64,000 bases of DNA from Streptococcus mutans. GTDB lineage: Bacteria; Bacillota; Bacilli; Lactobacillales; Streptococcaceae. Position 1 is the stretch's first letter; the number at the start of each line of letters is the position of its first letter. The notes under the pieces are model-generated. The model had not been told where the DNA came from. It ran no database searches and saw only the letters and a list, made by a program, of their open reading frames with translations. The DNA is taken from contig NZ_AP019720.1 of the NCBI RefSeq assembly GCF_006739205.1, positions 682,001 to 746,000 on the forward strand, read 5' to 3'. Shown here piece after piece: positions 9,575 to 18,634 of this stretch. The position numbers and the translations under genes were made by a program.

Positions 9575-11224
9575 TTACATCTTCATCGCTTTTATCTTAG
9601 CTTCATTAGGCGTTACGCGCAACGTTTTTTGTCCCCTATAAGTGACAAAACCGGGTTTGGCTTTGCTGGGTTTGTTGAGCTTTTTAGCTTCAATCATATC
9701 AACTTGGACAAGATTGGAAAGGCGAGCCTTTGAAAAGTAAGCTGCTAATTCGGCAGCATCCGTTTTAATTTCGTCGCTAGGGTTAAGGTTATCTTTAATC
9801 AAAACATGGCTTCCTGGAATGTCTTTGACATGGAACCAGAGCTCCCCTTTTTTAGACATTTTAAAAGTTAGCTCGTCATTTTGAAGGTTATTCTTTCCAA
9901 CCAGAATGATGGTTTTGCCATCAGAAGCTAAGTAAGGTTCAGGTTTTTTGCGTTTTTGAATTTTTTCACGATGGCGGCGCTTGACAAAACCTGTTTGAAC
10001 CAGCTCTTCACGAATTTCGCTGATTTCAGACAGGCTGGCCTGATTGAGGGCATTGTCAACACTTTCTAAGTATTGAATAGTAGCCTTTGTTTCGCTGATG
10101 AGGCTCCCTAAATGCTTCACAGCTTCTTTTAATTTTTGATATTTTTTAAAATAGCGTTGCGCATTCTGACTAGGTGTCAAGGCTTTATTAAGCGGAATGC
10201 TTACTTTTTGTCCCGTATAATAATTATCCAGTTCAACACTGTCCTGATTGTTAGGGACCTGATTAAGATAAGTGGTCAAAAGTTCTCCTTTTTGGCGGAA
10301 CTCTTCAGCCTTATCTGTATCTTGCAATTCTTGCTCTTGCTTTTTGAGTTTTTTCTTGTTTTTCTCTAATTCATTTTGAATACGATGGATAAGATCGCTG
10401 GCTTGCTGTGCAATTCTGTCGCGTTCAGCCTTATCTTGATAGAAATAGTCAAGCAGATCTGACAGGCTACCAAAGGTTTCTTGGGAATTGCTGAAAGTAA
10501 TTGCAGTAAAAGATTTTTCAGTCAAAGTTGGAGAAGTTGGCGAGTCAAAAAACAGTTTAAAGTTTTTGAATGTGTCAGTTTTTAATCTTTGGCTCAATTC
10601 GGCAGCCGTGTCGCGTCCTAAGCCCTGAAAGAGTTTTTGTAAATTATTAGCCGCTAAATCTTCTGTTTGTAGGATTTCAAATAATGTTTCATCAGAAATG
10701 GTAAAAGGGTTTTGGGCCTGTATTTTCGGTGGTGCTAAATATCTTGAGCCAGGTAAAATAGTGCGGTAACTGTTTTGAGTGAAGCCAATGTGTTTAATGG
10801 ATTCAGTAATTTTTCCTTCATTTTTATCTAAAAGAATAATATTACTGTGCTTCCCCATGATTTCAATAATCATAGTAACCTTGATTTGATCACCAATTTC
10901 ATTTTTATTGGAAATGCTCATTTCAAGAATACGGTCATTTTCAATTTGTTCAATGTTTTCGATAAGAGCTCCTTGCAGATACTTTCGCATAATCATAGTA
11001 AAAGTATTAGGGCTTTGAGGATTTTGAAAATCGGTCTTGGTTAATTGAACACGGCCAAAGACAGGGTGGGCTGAAAGAAGCAGTTTATAATTTTGCCTGT
11101 TGTTGCGAATCGTCAACACTAGCTCTTGTTCGAAAGGCTGGTTTACTTTCTGAATACGCCCCCAAAGAATCTGTTCTTGTAATTCCTTTGTTAAATGATG
11201 TAAAAAAAAGCCATCAAAAGACAT
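9575..11224 (-). CDS. rqcH: NFACT-family RqcH / fibronectin-binding protein (PavA-like)
   Basis: The 549-residue protein has the NFACT layout: N-terminal NFACT-N (SFDGFFLHHLTKELQEQILWGRIQKVNQPF), a helix-hairpin-helix middle, a coiled coil near residues 275-310 (IQNELEKNKKKLKKQEQELQ), and NFACT-R at the end (GELWFHVKDIPGSHVLIKD). In Firmicutes, RqcH binds stalled 50S subunits and adds C-terminal alanine tails. Streptococcal orthologues (PavA, FBP54) were named for fibronectin binding and adherence despite lacking a signal peptide. None is seen here. A GGGG ribosome site and an extended -10 precede the start. Confidence 0.9.
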   Translation of the reverse strand: MSFDGFFLHHLTKELQEQILWGRIQKVNQPFEQELVLTIRNNRQNYKLLLSAHPVFGRVQLTKTDFQNPQSPNTFTMIMRKYLQGALIENIEQIENDRILEMSISNKNEIGDQIKVTMIIEIMGKHSNIILLDKNEGKITESIKHIGFTQNSYRTILPGSRYLAPPKIQAQNPFTISDETLFEILQTEDLAANNLQKLFQGLGRDTAAELSQRLKTDTFKNFKLFFDSPTSPTLTEKSFTAITFSNSQETFGSLSDLLDYFYQDKAERDRIAQQASDLIHRIQNELEKNKKKLKKQEQELQDTDKAEEFRQKGELLTTYLNQVPNNQDSVELDNYYTGQKVSIPLNKALTPSQNAQRYFKKYQKLKEAVKHLGSLISETKATIQYLESVDNALNQASLSEISEIREELVQTGFVKRRHREKIQKRKKPEPYLASDGKTIILVGKNNLQNDELTFKMSKKGELWFHVKDIPGSHVLIKDNLNPSDEIKTDAAELAAYFSKARLSNLVQVDMIEAKKLNKPSKAKPGFVTYRGQKTLRVTPNEAKIKAMKM

Positions 11225-11252
11225 GATTTTCCCCTTTTCTTTTAGTTCTTTT

Positions 11253-11261
11253 ATTATACCA
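11253..11261 (-). promoter_or_regulatory. Extended -10 promoter of rqcH
   Basis: Minus strand TGGTATAAT, 28 bp before the ATG at 11224. No clear -35. Confidence 0.6.
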
Positions 11262-11312
11262 TATGCAGACTTAAATCATTTCCTAAAGTCTTTAAAGTTA
11301 TTATCTGCTATA

Positions 11313-11341
11313 TTGAAAAAAGCTGAAAATTACAGTAAAAT
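11313..11341 (+). promoter_or_regulatory. Sigma-A promoter of the tryptophan-type ABC transporter
   Basis: TTGAAA and TAAAAT with 17 bp spacing predict a start near 11348 and a leader of about 138 nt. The leader holds a small GCTT/AAGC hairpin and a T-run near 11410. I see no T-box motif in it. Confidence 0.5.
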
Positions 11342-11485
11342 AGAAACAGTAACTTAGTGAATTTGAGAGAGTTAAACAGACAATTTTTTGGCTTGTAAGC
11401 GTGGGAAAGCTTTTTTTGTTAGCAGCAGGTTAGATTTTGATCATACTTAAGCTATTCTCATTGACATTCATTATTGGGAGGAAAT

Positions 11486-12487
11486 ATGAAAAATAAACGT
11501 TTATTGGGCGTTTTATTGGCTCTAGCTGTACTTGTTATTGGTATTTTAGTTTACCAATCCGTTGACAAACAAAATAGGAAGAATTCACAATCGGGAACTT
11601 TTAAAGTTGGTGTGCTCCAATATGTCAGTCACAATGCGTTAGATGAGATTTATCGTGGTATTAAGGCTGGTCTTAAAGAAGAAGGTTATTCTGGCAAAAA
11701 AATCAAAATTGATTTTATGAATGCTGAAGGTGATCAAAGCAAAGTACAAACCATGAGTCAGACCCTAGTCAATCATAAAAATGATGTTCTCGTTGGTATT
11801 GCTACACCAGCAGCACAAGGATTGGCCAGTGCAACCAAAAAGACACCAATTATTATGGGGGCTGTGACTGATCCCGTTGGTGCCAAATTGGTTAAAGATT
11901 TGAAAAAACCAAATGGAAATGTAACGGGTGTTTCAGACAAGACACCAATCAGTGATCAAGTTAGTTTAATCAAAAAATTAACGCCAGATGTCAAAACAGT
12001 TGGTATTCTCTATTCTAGCAGTGAAGATAATTCAAAATCCCAAGTGGAGGAATTTAAAAAAATTGCTGAGAAAAAAGGCTACAAGGTTCTGGAATATTCT
12101 GTTCCTTCAACCAATGAGATTGCGACTACAATGAATGTGATGCTGGATAAGACAGATGCTGTCTGGATTCCTTTGGACAATACAATTGCCAGTGCCTTTC
12201 CAACAGTGGTATCAGCGGCTAAAACAGCTAAAAAACCTATCTATCCAAGTGTTGATACCATGGTAACAGAAGGTGGACTTGCTTCGGTTGTTGTCGATCA
12301 GTATAAATTGGGTGTTGCTACTGGTAAAATGGCTGTTAAAGTGTTTGAAGGTAAAAAAGTTTCACAACTTCCTGTTGATATTTTTGATAAGGGAACCCCA
12401 GTTGTGAATAAAAAAGTTGCGAAAGAGTTAGGCATTGATATCCCATCTGATATTTTGAAAAAAGCAAAACAGCAAAAGAATCAATGA
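11486..12487 (+). CDS. trpX: ABC transporter substrate-binding protein, TrpX-like
   Basis: This 333-residue extracytoplasmic binding protein belongs to the COG2984 family. The N-terminus is a basic start plus a hydrophobic segment (residues 4-25) without a lipobox cysteine, so it looks membrane-anchored rather than lipidated. The type I PBP fold is visible in FKVGVLQYVSHNALDEIYRGIKAGLKEEGY and VGIATPAAQGLASATKKTPIIMGAVTDPVGAKLV. The pneumococcal relative (TrpX) is known to bind tryptophan; that substrate is inferred here. The ATG at 11486 follows GGGAGGAAAT. Its permease and ATPase genes lie downstream, after an internal terminator. Confidence 0.8.
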   Translation: MKNKRLLGVLLALAVLVIGILVYQSVDKQNRKNSQSGTFKVGVLQYVSHNALDEIYRGIKAGLKEEGYSGKKIKIDFMNAEGDQSKVQTMSQTLVNHKNDVLVGIATPAAQGLASATKKTPIIMGAVTDPVGAKLVKDLKKPNGNVTGVSDKTPISDQVSLIKKLTPDVKTVGILYSSSEDNSKSQVEEFKKIAEKKGYKVLEYSVPSTNEIATTMNVMLDKTDAVWIPLDNTIASAFPTVVSAAKTAKKPIYPSVDTMVTEGGLASVVVDQYKLGVATGKMAVKVFEGKKVSQLPVDIFDKGTPVVNKKVAKELGIDIPSDILKKAKQQKNQ

Positions 12488-12524
12488 AAATTGGACTTTA
12501 ATAAGGAGTGGAATAAGGAGGAAT

Positions 12525-12558
12525 CTCTCAAAGAGGTTTTTGTCCCCCTCCTTTTTTT
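12525..12558 (+). terminator. Internal terminator between trpX and the permease gene
   Basis: Stem AAGGAGG / CCTCCTT with an inner CTCT-caa-AGAG hairpin, followed by a run of seven T. A weak promoter follows at once, so it probably lets the binding protein be made in excess over the membrane components. Confidence 0.75.
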
Positions 12559-12559
12559 G

Positions 12560-12568
12560 TGTTAAAAT
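12560..12568 (+). promoter_or_regulatory. Possible extended -10 promoter for trpY
   Basis: TGTTAAAAT just after the internal terminator, 29 bp before the permease ATG. No clear -35. Confidence 0.4.
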
Positions 12569-12597
12569 AGAAGATATTACAAAAGAAGGGGACGATA

Positions 12598-13467
12598 ATG
12601 TTACTTTCAACCATTTCTCAAGGTTTTCTTTGGTCCATTTTAGGTTTAGGTATTTTTATGACCTTTCGCATTTTAAATTTTCCTGATATGACGACGGAAG
12701 GTTCCTTTCCTTTAGGAGGAGCAGTGGCTGTGAGTTTGATCACACAGGGAATGAATCCCTTATTAGCAACTATTATTGCAAGTTTGTCAGGCTGTCTGGC
12801 AGGACTAGCAGCAGGACTTCTTTATACTAAAGGGAAAATTCCCACGCTTTTATCAGGAATTCTGGTTATGACCTCTTGTCATTCTGTTATGTTGATGATT
12901 ATGGGACGGGCAAATTTAGGTCTTTTAGATGCTAAAAAATTACAGGATCTCTTACCCTTTTCAGGAGAGATTAATCTCCTTAGTTTAGGTCTTATTTTTG
13001 TTTTTCTTGTCGTTAGCGCGATGATTTTCTTTCTTAATACACGTCTGGGACAAGCCTACATTGCAACAGGTGATAATCATGATATGGCCAAGAGTTTTGG
13101 CATACATACAGATAAGATGGAATTAATGGGGCTCATTTTATCTAACGGTATTATTGCCTTATCCGGTGCTCTGATTAGCCAGCAAGATGGTTATGCAGAT
13201 GTTTCAAAAGGAATTGGTGTCATTGTTATTGGGTTGGCTAGTATTATTATTGGTGAAGTTCTCTTTTCGACGAGTCTAACGTTATTGGAGCGTTTATTAG
13301 CTATTGTCGTTGGTTCTGTTCTTTATCAATTCTTGATTTTAGCTGTTATTTCAATGGGCTTTAAGACCAACTATCTCAAACTCTTCAGTGCTTTAGTCTT
13401 GGCTATCTGTCTTATGATTCCAGAGCTGAAAAAGAAATTCTTCAAAGGAGTGAAGTTATCACGATGA
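12598..13467 (+). CDS. trpY: ABC transporter permease, TrpY-like
   Basis: A 289-residue membrane protein with about eight to nine hydrophobic segments, of the branched-chain/LivH-like permease superfamily. The family block is FRILNFPDMTTEGSFPLGGAVAV near residues 24-46. It forms the channel for the adjacent binding protein and ATPase. The start has AGAAGGGGA upstream. The stop overlaps the start of the ATPase gene (ATGA), so the two are coupled. Substrate (tryptophan) is inferred from the neighbouring binding protein. Confidence 0.82.
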   Translation: MLLSTISQGFLWSILGLGIFMTFRILNFPDMTTEGSFPLGGAVAVSLITQGMNPLLATIIASLSGCLAGLAAGLLYTKGKIPTLLSGILVMTSCHSVMLMIMGRANLGLLDAKKLQDLLPFSGEINLLSLGLIFVFLVVSAMIFFLNTRLGQAYIATGDNHDMAKSFGIHTDKMELMGLILSNGIIALSGALISQQDGYADVSKGIGVIVIGLASIIIGEVLFSTSLTLLERLLAIVVGSVLYQFLILAVISMGFKTNYLKLFSALVLAICLMIPELKKKFFKGVKLSR

Positions 13468-14222
13468 CTAAAATTGTTGAATTAAAGAATGCTACGGTTC
13501 AAGTTAACAATGGCTTTGATGATTATAAGACAATTCTTGATGATGTCAGTTTAGATATATACGAACGTGATTTTTTGACCATTCTTGGTGGAAATGGAGC
13601 AGGGAAATCAACTCTCTTTAATGTCCTTGCTGGCACACTGTCTTTGACTGACGGCAGCATTTCTATTATGGGAGAAGATGTCACCGCCTATCCTGCTGAA
13701 AAGCGAGCAAAATATCTATCGCGTGTCTTTCAGGATCCTAAAATGGGGACTGCACCAAGAATGACAGTTGCGGAAAATCTCTTAATTGCCAAATACCGTG
13801 GTGAAAAACGTGGACTTGTCTCGCGCCGCATTAGTGCTTATAAAGAAGAGTTTCAAGCAGTAATTGATAAAATTGGCAATGGCCTTGAAAAGCATCTAGA
13901 GACCCCAACAGGCTTGCTATCAGGTGGGCAAAGACAAGCGCTCAGTTTGCTTATGGCAACCATCAAACGTCCAGAGCTTTTGTTACTTGATGAGCATACA
14001 GCGGCTCTGGATCCTAAAACCAGTGTTGCTCTAATGACACTGACAGAAGAATTCGTGAAACGTGATCATCTAACAGCCCTCATGATTACTCATCGTATGG
14101 AAGATGCTCTTAAATATGGCAATCGCCTCTTGGTAATGGAAGACGGTCGTATTATCCAAGATTTATCGGCCGAAGAAAAAGCAAAGATGAACATTTCAGA
14201 CTATTACGGACTGTTTGAATAA
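13464..14222 (+). CDS. trpZ: ABC transporter ATP-binding protein, TrpZ-like
   Basis: The 252-residue nucleotide-binding subunit has Walker A (GGNGAGKST) near residues 44-52, the Q-loop in SRVFQDPKMGT, signature LSGGQRQALSL near 153, Walker B LLLLDEHTAALD and the H-loop MITHRMEDAL. The Walker B glutamate is present, while the D-loop reads HTAALD. It powers the TrpX/TrpY importer and is encoded last in the cluster. No clear terminator follows; the rnjB promoter begins 3 bp after its stop. Confidence 0.85.
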   Translation: MTKIVELKNATVQVNNGFDDYKTILDDVSLDIYERDFLTILGGNGAGKSTLFNVLAGTLSLTDGSISIMGEDVTAYPAEKRAKYLSRVFQDPKMGTAPRMTVAENLLIAKYRGEKRGLVSRRISAYKEEFQAVIDKIGNGLEKHLETPTGLLSGGQRQALSLLMATIKRPELLLLDEHTAALDPKTSVALMTLTEEFVKRDHLTALMITHRMEDALKYGNRLLVMEDGRIIQDLSAEEKAKMNISDYYGLFE

Positions 14223-14224
14223 AT

Positions 14225-14253
14225 TGAAAAAACTGGCGAAAAGTTGTATACTA
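14225..14253 (+). promoter_or_regulatory. Sigma-A promoter of rnjB
   Basis: TTGAAA and TATACT separated by 17 bp; the predicted start is near 14260, giving a leader of about 210 nt. Confidence 0.75.
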
Positions 14254-14291
14254 ACAATGTATGCAATTTTTTATTGCCCGCAGTCATTCGA

Positions 14292-14393
14292 CTTGCTAAG
14301 CAAGAACCGTATGTATGAAAGTATTATTATAGTGAAAGAATAGCCAAACTGCTGGTTGGTACGATAATCTGATGAGATATATTTCATCAGATT
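14292..14393 (+). promoter_or_regulatory. Structured 5' leader of rnjB
   Basis: Two hairpins lie in the long leader: CTTGC-taa-GCAAG at 14292-14304, and a perfect 10-bp stem AATCTGATGA / TCATCAGATT at 14366-14393. Neither has a T-tract, so they are not terminators. They may set mRNA stability or allow feedback by RNase J. Confidence 0.5.
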
Positions 14394-14468
14394 CATTCGT
14401 TAATAATGAGATAAGTCTGACACTAAAATTGAAATTCAAAACCTATAAAACTAATGTAAGGAGACATA

Positions 14469-16133
14469 ATGAGTGACATTAAAATTATTGCCCTAGGCGG
14501 AGTTCGTGAAAATGGTAAGAACTTCTATGTGGTAGAAGTCAACGACGCCATTTTCATTCTTGATGCTGGGCTTAAGTATCCAGAAAATGAACAGTTAGGT
14601 GTTGATGTTGTTATTCCTAATCTGGATTATCTGATTGAAAATAAAAAGCGTGTACAGGGAATTTTTTTAACCCATGGACATGCTGATGCTATTGGTGCTT
14701 TGCCTTATTTGTTGAGTGATGTCAAAGCTCCGGTATTTGGTTCTGAGTTAACGATTGAACTAGCTAAGTTGGTCGTTAAAAACAACGATGCAACTAAGAA
14801 ATTCCATAATTTCCATGTGGTTGATGCTCAAACTGAAATTGAATTTGACGATGCTATTATTTCTTTTTTCAAAACTACCCATTCTATACCAGAAAGTTTA
14901 GGAATTGTAGTTGGCACTAAAGAAGGCAATATTGTTTATACAGGTGATTTTAAGTTTGACCAAGCAGCCAGCAAGCTTTATCAGACTGACTTAGCTCGCA
15001 TTGCTGAAATTGGACGTGAAGGTGTTCTGGCACTTTTATCAGATTCTGCTAATGCTGATAGCACTGTTCAAATTGCCAGTGAAGCTGAAGTAGGTATTGA
15101 AATGGAGCAAGTCATTTCCAATTGGGAAGGACGTATTATCGTCGCTGCAGTAGCCTCTAATCTTGTTCGTATCCAACAAGTCTTTGATTCGGCTGCTAAC
15201 AATGGCCGCCGTGTTGTGCTGACAGGTTATGATGTTGAAAATATTGTTCGAACAGCTATCCGTCTTAAAAAGCTTTCTCTGGTTGATGAAAAACTTATTG
15301 TCAAACCAAAAGATATGCATAAATTTGAAGATCATGAACTAATTATTTTAGAAACTGGTCGGATGAGCGAGCCACTCAATGGTTTAAGAAAAATGGCTAT
15401 TGGCCGTCATCGTTATGTTGAAATTAAAGATGGTGATTTGGTCTATATTGTAACAACACCTACTGTTTCTAAAGAAGCCGTTGTTGCGCGTGTTGAGAAT
15501 ATGATTTATAAGGCTGGCGGTGATGTGAGACTCATTACTCAGGACTTACGCGTATCTGGCCATGCTAATGGTCGTGATCTTCAACTGATGATTAATCTGC
15601 TTAAGCCCAAATATCTCTTCCCTATACAAGGAGAATATCGTGAATTAGCTGCCCATGCTGATTTGGCTCTTGAAATAGGCATGTTTCCGGAAAATATTTA
15701 TATTATGAAACATGGTGACATTATGGTTTATGATAAAGAGGATGGTTTCTTACATGAAGGCGGTATCCCGGCTGGAGATGTCATGATTGATGGCAATGCT
15801 ATTGGTGATGTTGGCAATATTGTTTTACGAGACCGCAAGGTGCTTTCTGAAGATGGTATCTTTATCATTGCCTTAACTGTCAATAAAAAAGAAAAGAAAA
15901 TCATTTCAAGAGCTAAAATCAATACACGTGGTTTTGTTTATGTCAGAAAAAGCCGTGATATTTTACGCGAAAGTGCAGATATTGTCAATAAGGCTGTTGA
16001 AAATTATTTGCAACAAGATACGTTTGATTGGGGAGAATTGAAATCTATTGTTCGTGATGAAATTGGTAAATTTCTTTTTGAACAAACTAAGCGTCGTCCA
16101 GCTATTTTACCAGTAGTTATGGAAGTTAGATAA
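14469..16133 (+). CDS. rnjB: Ribonuclease J2
   Basis: A 554-residue metallo-beta-lactamase/beta-CASP ribonuclease. It has the N-terminal IALGGVRENGKNFYVVEV, beta-CASP region and C-terminal FLFEQTKRRPAILPVVMEV. The metal motif HxHxDH reads HGHADA (near residue 74), losing the last histidine; LLSDSANA and LMINLLKPKYL also match J2 more than J1. J2 partners J1 in 5'-end-dependent and endonucleolytic mRNA decay, usually with weak activity of its own. In S. mutans it degrades gbpC mRNA unless irvA mRNA protects it; both those genes are in this window. AAGGAG precedes the ATG. Confidence 0.88.
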   Translation: MSDIKIIALGGVRENGKNFYVVEVNDAIFILDAGLKYPENEQLGVDVVIPNLDYLIENKKRVQGIFLTHGHADAIGALPYLLSDVKAPVFGSELTIELAKLVVKNNDATKKFHNFHVVDAQTEIEFDDAIISFFKTTHSIPESLGIVVGTKEGNIVYTGDFKFDQAASKLYQTDLARIAEIGREGVLALLSDSANADSTVQIASEAEVGIEMEQVISNWEGRIIVAAVASNLVRIQQVFDSAANNGRRVVLTGYDVENIVRTAIRLKKLSLVDEKLIVKPKDMHKFEDHELIILETGRMSEPLNGLRKMAIGRHRYVEIKDGDLVYIVTTPTVSKEAVVARVENMIYKAGGDVRLITQDLRVSGHANGRDLQLMINLLKPKYLFPIQGEYRELAAHADLALEIGMFPENIYIMKHGDIMVYDKEDGFLHEGGIPAGDVMIDGNAIGDVGNIVLRDRKVLSEDGIFIIALTVNKKEKKIISRAKINTRGFVYVRKSRDILRESADIVNKAVENYLQQDTFDWGELKSIVRDEIGKFLFEQTKRRPAILPVVMEVR

Positions 16134-16226
16134 AAGAGGCTTGGTTGATACTGTTTCCAAATGGTTGGATTTTTTGGATAGAGAAATTCAACTAAAAGAG
16201 TATGCAGTTCAATCCTAGCTTTTTTA

Positions 16227-16541
16227 TTAATTTCTGAAATAATGATTATAATGTACTTTACAATTGGGATTGAAAAGATGGTGACAGAAAGGGCAGGTTC
16301 CTTTTTCTTTGTATGCTTCAATAGTTAATTCTCTTTGACAAGATCCACAAAAAACAACCTTATCTTTTTTTAATTTTTCTGGATAAGCTTGAAAATTGTG
16401 TGTCTCGTGTCGATTATGACATAAAAAACAAGGGTAGTATTTTTGACAGGCAAAACATTTTAGGGCGACAATGTCTGTTGGGCCATGATAATCAATGCAC
16501 CTTGTTTCCTTGTCAATAAGATCACCGTAAATCGTAACCAT
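16227..16541 (-). CDS. CHY-type zinc-finger protein
   Basis: A 104-residue cytosolic protein packed with zinc ligands: [34 protein letters not shown], then [10 protein letters not shown] and [22 protein letters not shown]. This order of Cys/His pairs matches the CHY zinc-finger family. The bacterial members have no clear function. It is a single gene convergent with rnjB and divergent from the esterase gene, with GGAGG before the ATG. Confidence 0.8.
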   Translation of the reverse strand: MVTIYGDLIDKETRCIDYHGPTDIVALKCFACQKYYPCFLCHNRHETHNFQAYPEKLKKDKVVFCGSCQRELTIEAYKEKGTCPFCHHLFNPNCKVHYNHYFRN

Positions 16542-16587
16542 ATGTTCCTCCGTTTGTTTTGTTAGTTTACCAAAAAAAGAGGGATTG

Positions 16588-16596
16588 TGCTATAAT
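16588..16596 (+). promoter_or_regulatory. Extended -10 promoter of estA
   Basis: TGCTATAAT, 24 bp before the estA ATG, with AAAGGAGA between. Confidence 0.6.
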
Positions 16597-16620
16597 GAAA
16601 ACAAAAAAAGGAGATCAAAA

Positions 16621-17412
16621 ATGGCTTTTTTTCAGATAGAATACAATTCCAAAACTTTAGGGATGGAACGCCATGTTAATGTTATCTATCCCGATGCTTC
16701 AGAGATTAAGGAAGATTATATAAATGATACCGATATTCCTGTTCTTTATCTTTTGCACGGTATGGGCGGCAATGAAAATTCATGGCAAAAGCGGACAGCT
16801 ATTGAACGTCTCGTTAGAAAGACAAATCTTATCGTTATTATGCCATCAACTGATTTAGCATGGTATACCAATACAGCTTATGGCTTGGATTATTATGATA
16901 TGATTGCCAAAGAACTACCTCAAATTCTGCAGCGTTTCTTTCCAAATATGACAAAAAAACGTGAGAAAACTTTTATTGCGGGACTTTCCATGGGAGGTTA
17001 CGGAGCTTATAAGATTGCTCTTTCAACAGATAAGTTTTCTCACGCAGCTTCTTTTTCAGGTGCACTTGGACTTGGAATTGATGGTCAAGACCTAGGAGAA
17101 ACGACAGGAGCATCTCAAAACTATTGGGAAGGCATCTTTGGAAATTTACAAGGAAAACAGTTACAGGAACATTTTCTGACAACACTAGCAGAAAAGTCTG
17201 ATAAAAAAACCAAGTTCTACGCTTGGTGCGGTTATGAAGATATTCTTTATCAGGCTAATGAAACAGCTGTGAAAAAATTAAGAAAGATAGGGCTTAATAT
17301 TGACTATCGTAACGACCATGGCAGACATGAGTGGTACTATTGGGAAAAACAGTTGAATTTTCTTTTAGAATGGCTTCCTATTGACTATCAAAAAGAAGAA
17401 CGGTTGTCCTAA
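16621..17412 (+). CDS. estA: Esterase, EstA / S-formylglutathione-hydrolase type
   Basis: A 263-residue alpha/beta-hydrolase. The nucleophile elbow is GLSMGGYGA near residue 121, an oxyanion loop lies in [13 protein letters not shown], and the acid and histidine are likely in the C-terminal GYEDILY and [10 protein letters not shown]. This is the streptococcal EstA (tributyrin esterase) family, acting on short-chain acyl esters and some acetylated sugars. There is no signal peptide. The ATG at 16621 follows AAAGGAGA; the upstream in-frame ATG at 16585 would overlap the promoter. Confidence 0.85.
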   Translation: MAFFQIEYNSKTLGMERHVNVIYPDASEIKEDYINDTDIPVLYLLHGMGGNENSWQKRTAIERLVRKTNLIVIMPSTDLAWYTNTAYGLDYYDMIAKELPQILQRFFPNMTKKREKTFIAGLSMGGYGAYKIALSTDKFSHAASFSGALGLGIDGQDLGETTGASQNYWEGIFGNLQGKQLQEHFLTTLAEKSDKKTKFYAWCGYEDILYQANETAVKKLRKIGLNIDYRNDHGRHEWYYWEKQLNFLLEWLPIDYQKEERLS

Positions 17413-17503
17413 TAATCTTAAGGTAAGTTTTTCTGGTTTTATTTGACAGTTTATTTTTAAGCAGTTAAAATAAGAGTAGAAAATGAAAGTGAGGATTCGA
17501 TTT

Positions 17504-18034
17504 GTGAAAAAGAAATTAAGTATTGTGTTAGGGCTGATTATTGTAGCTGTAACATTTTTTACCTTAACTAATCAAAAAACAGTAAGTGCTAATTCATCTC
17601 GTGTAGAAACAGTGTCCTACCAACTTCTTAAAGAAGGTGTAGCTGATGTTAGATTGACTTACTATCATAATAAAGGCAATGATAAGGTACTTAAACAAAC
17701 GGCGGAATCAAAAATCCTTTATTCAGCACTCAAGGTGACAGATGCTCAAGCAGCAAAAGAGAAGGTTGGCTCTCAATCAGAGAAATATCAAGGTATTACA
17801 GGTGTTCAGGAAAGTGTTGCTTACAAAGATGTCTATTTGATAGAAAAAGTAAGTGTAGATTATACCAAAGCTAATCTTAATGAATTAGCGAAAAAGCTTC
17901 CAGAAGTAAACATTAATACTCCTTCAGGTAAAAGAGCAACTTATATTAGCTTAAAGCAAAGTGAAAGATTTCTCAAAAAACAGGGTTACAGCAAAGTTAA
18001 AAATGGTCATTTTAAAGAATTGAAAGTGAATTAA
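17504..18034 (+). CDS. Small secreted protein, DUF1307/YehR-like
   Basis: A 176-residue protein with a clear N-terminal signal (MKKKLSIVLGLIIVAVTFFTL...VSA|N), no lipobox and no sorting signal, so it is probably secreted. The mature part (VETVSYQLLKEGVADVRLTYYHNKGNDKVLKQTAESKILY...) resembles the YehR/DUF1307 family, whose function is unknown. I place the start at GTG 17504, with GTGAGG upstream. The in-frame ATG at 17483 would add MKVRIRF before it and has a poorer ribosome site. A strong terminator follows. Confidence 0.65.
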   Translation: MKKKLSIVLGLIIVAVTFFTLTNQKTVSANSSRVETVSYQLLKEGVADVRLTYYHNKGNDKVLKQTAESKILYSALKVTDAQAAKEKVGSQSEKYQGITGVQESVAYKDVYLIEKVSVDYTKANLNELAKKLPEVNINTPSGKRATYISLKQSERFLKKQGYSKVKNGHFKELKVN

Positions 18035-18051
18035 TTATTAGCTGACAAATA

Positions 18052-18092
18052 AAAACAGCAGGCAGAGTCTTAATTCTGCCTGCTGTTTTATT
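18052..18092 (+). terminator. Terminator after the secreted protein gene
   Basis: Perfect long stem AAACAGCAGGCAGA / TCTGCCTGCTGTTT around an 8-nt loop, ending in TTTTATTA. Confidence 0.9.
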
Positions 18093-18634
18093 ACGTGATT
18101 TTCAGTTCGTCTCGTTCTGCTAAGTTTGAGACAAGTAAATTAAATTACCTATTAAATAAAGGGACCATGATTTTGAATCAAAAACTCTTTTAGGGGTGAT
18201 TTTTTAATAGCACACTTTCTGAGAGTCAACAAACAAACTTCAAAAGGAAGTTCGCTCTGAGTCTGCAAGCTATTTTAAGATAACTCTTAATTCAGTCACT
18301 ATTCAAAGCCTATAGTTACACTAGGTAAGTTGAAATGCTGCCCATAAATACGCGATTCTAATTGACTCAATTTTCCTTTCCATTGGGATTTTAGTGGATA
18401 TTATATACAAATATCGATTCATTGCCAATTGCGGTAAATCCTTGCTTTTTACTCTCTTGCCTGCTATACTTAGGCGTATTCTTAAATATTATACTGGATT
18501 TTCAAGAATGAAATAAATATAAGAATATTTGGATCTTGCTTAGTGTTATAGATTAAAAAGTGAGATGAATATCAGAAAGTTCCTGTTTTTGTCTGTCATC
18601 CTGAGTTTTATGACAAGCATAGAAAGGATTATTT
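18093..18634. other. Gene-free 540 bp
   Basis: No ORF with a convincing product, no IS ends and no strong hairpin were seen. One 28-codon ORF (18565-18651, MNIRKFLFLSVILSFM...) has GTGAG upstream and overlaps the start of the next gene; I do not call it. The base composition suggests decayed coding sequence, but I cannot name it. Confidence 0.4.

Noticed and set aside
11342..11485. T-box or tryptophan attenuator before trpX
   Set aside because: No AGGGTGG-type T-box motif and no Trp-rich leader peptide were seen; the one hairpin near 11400 is weak.
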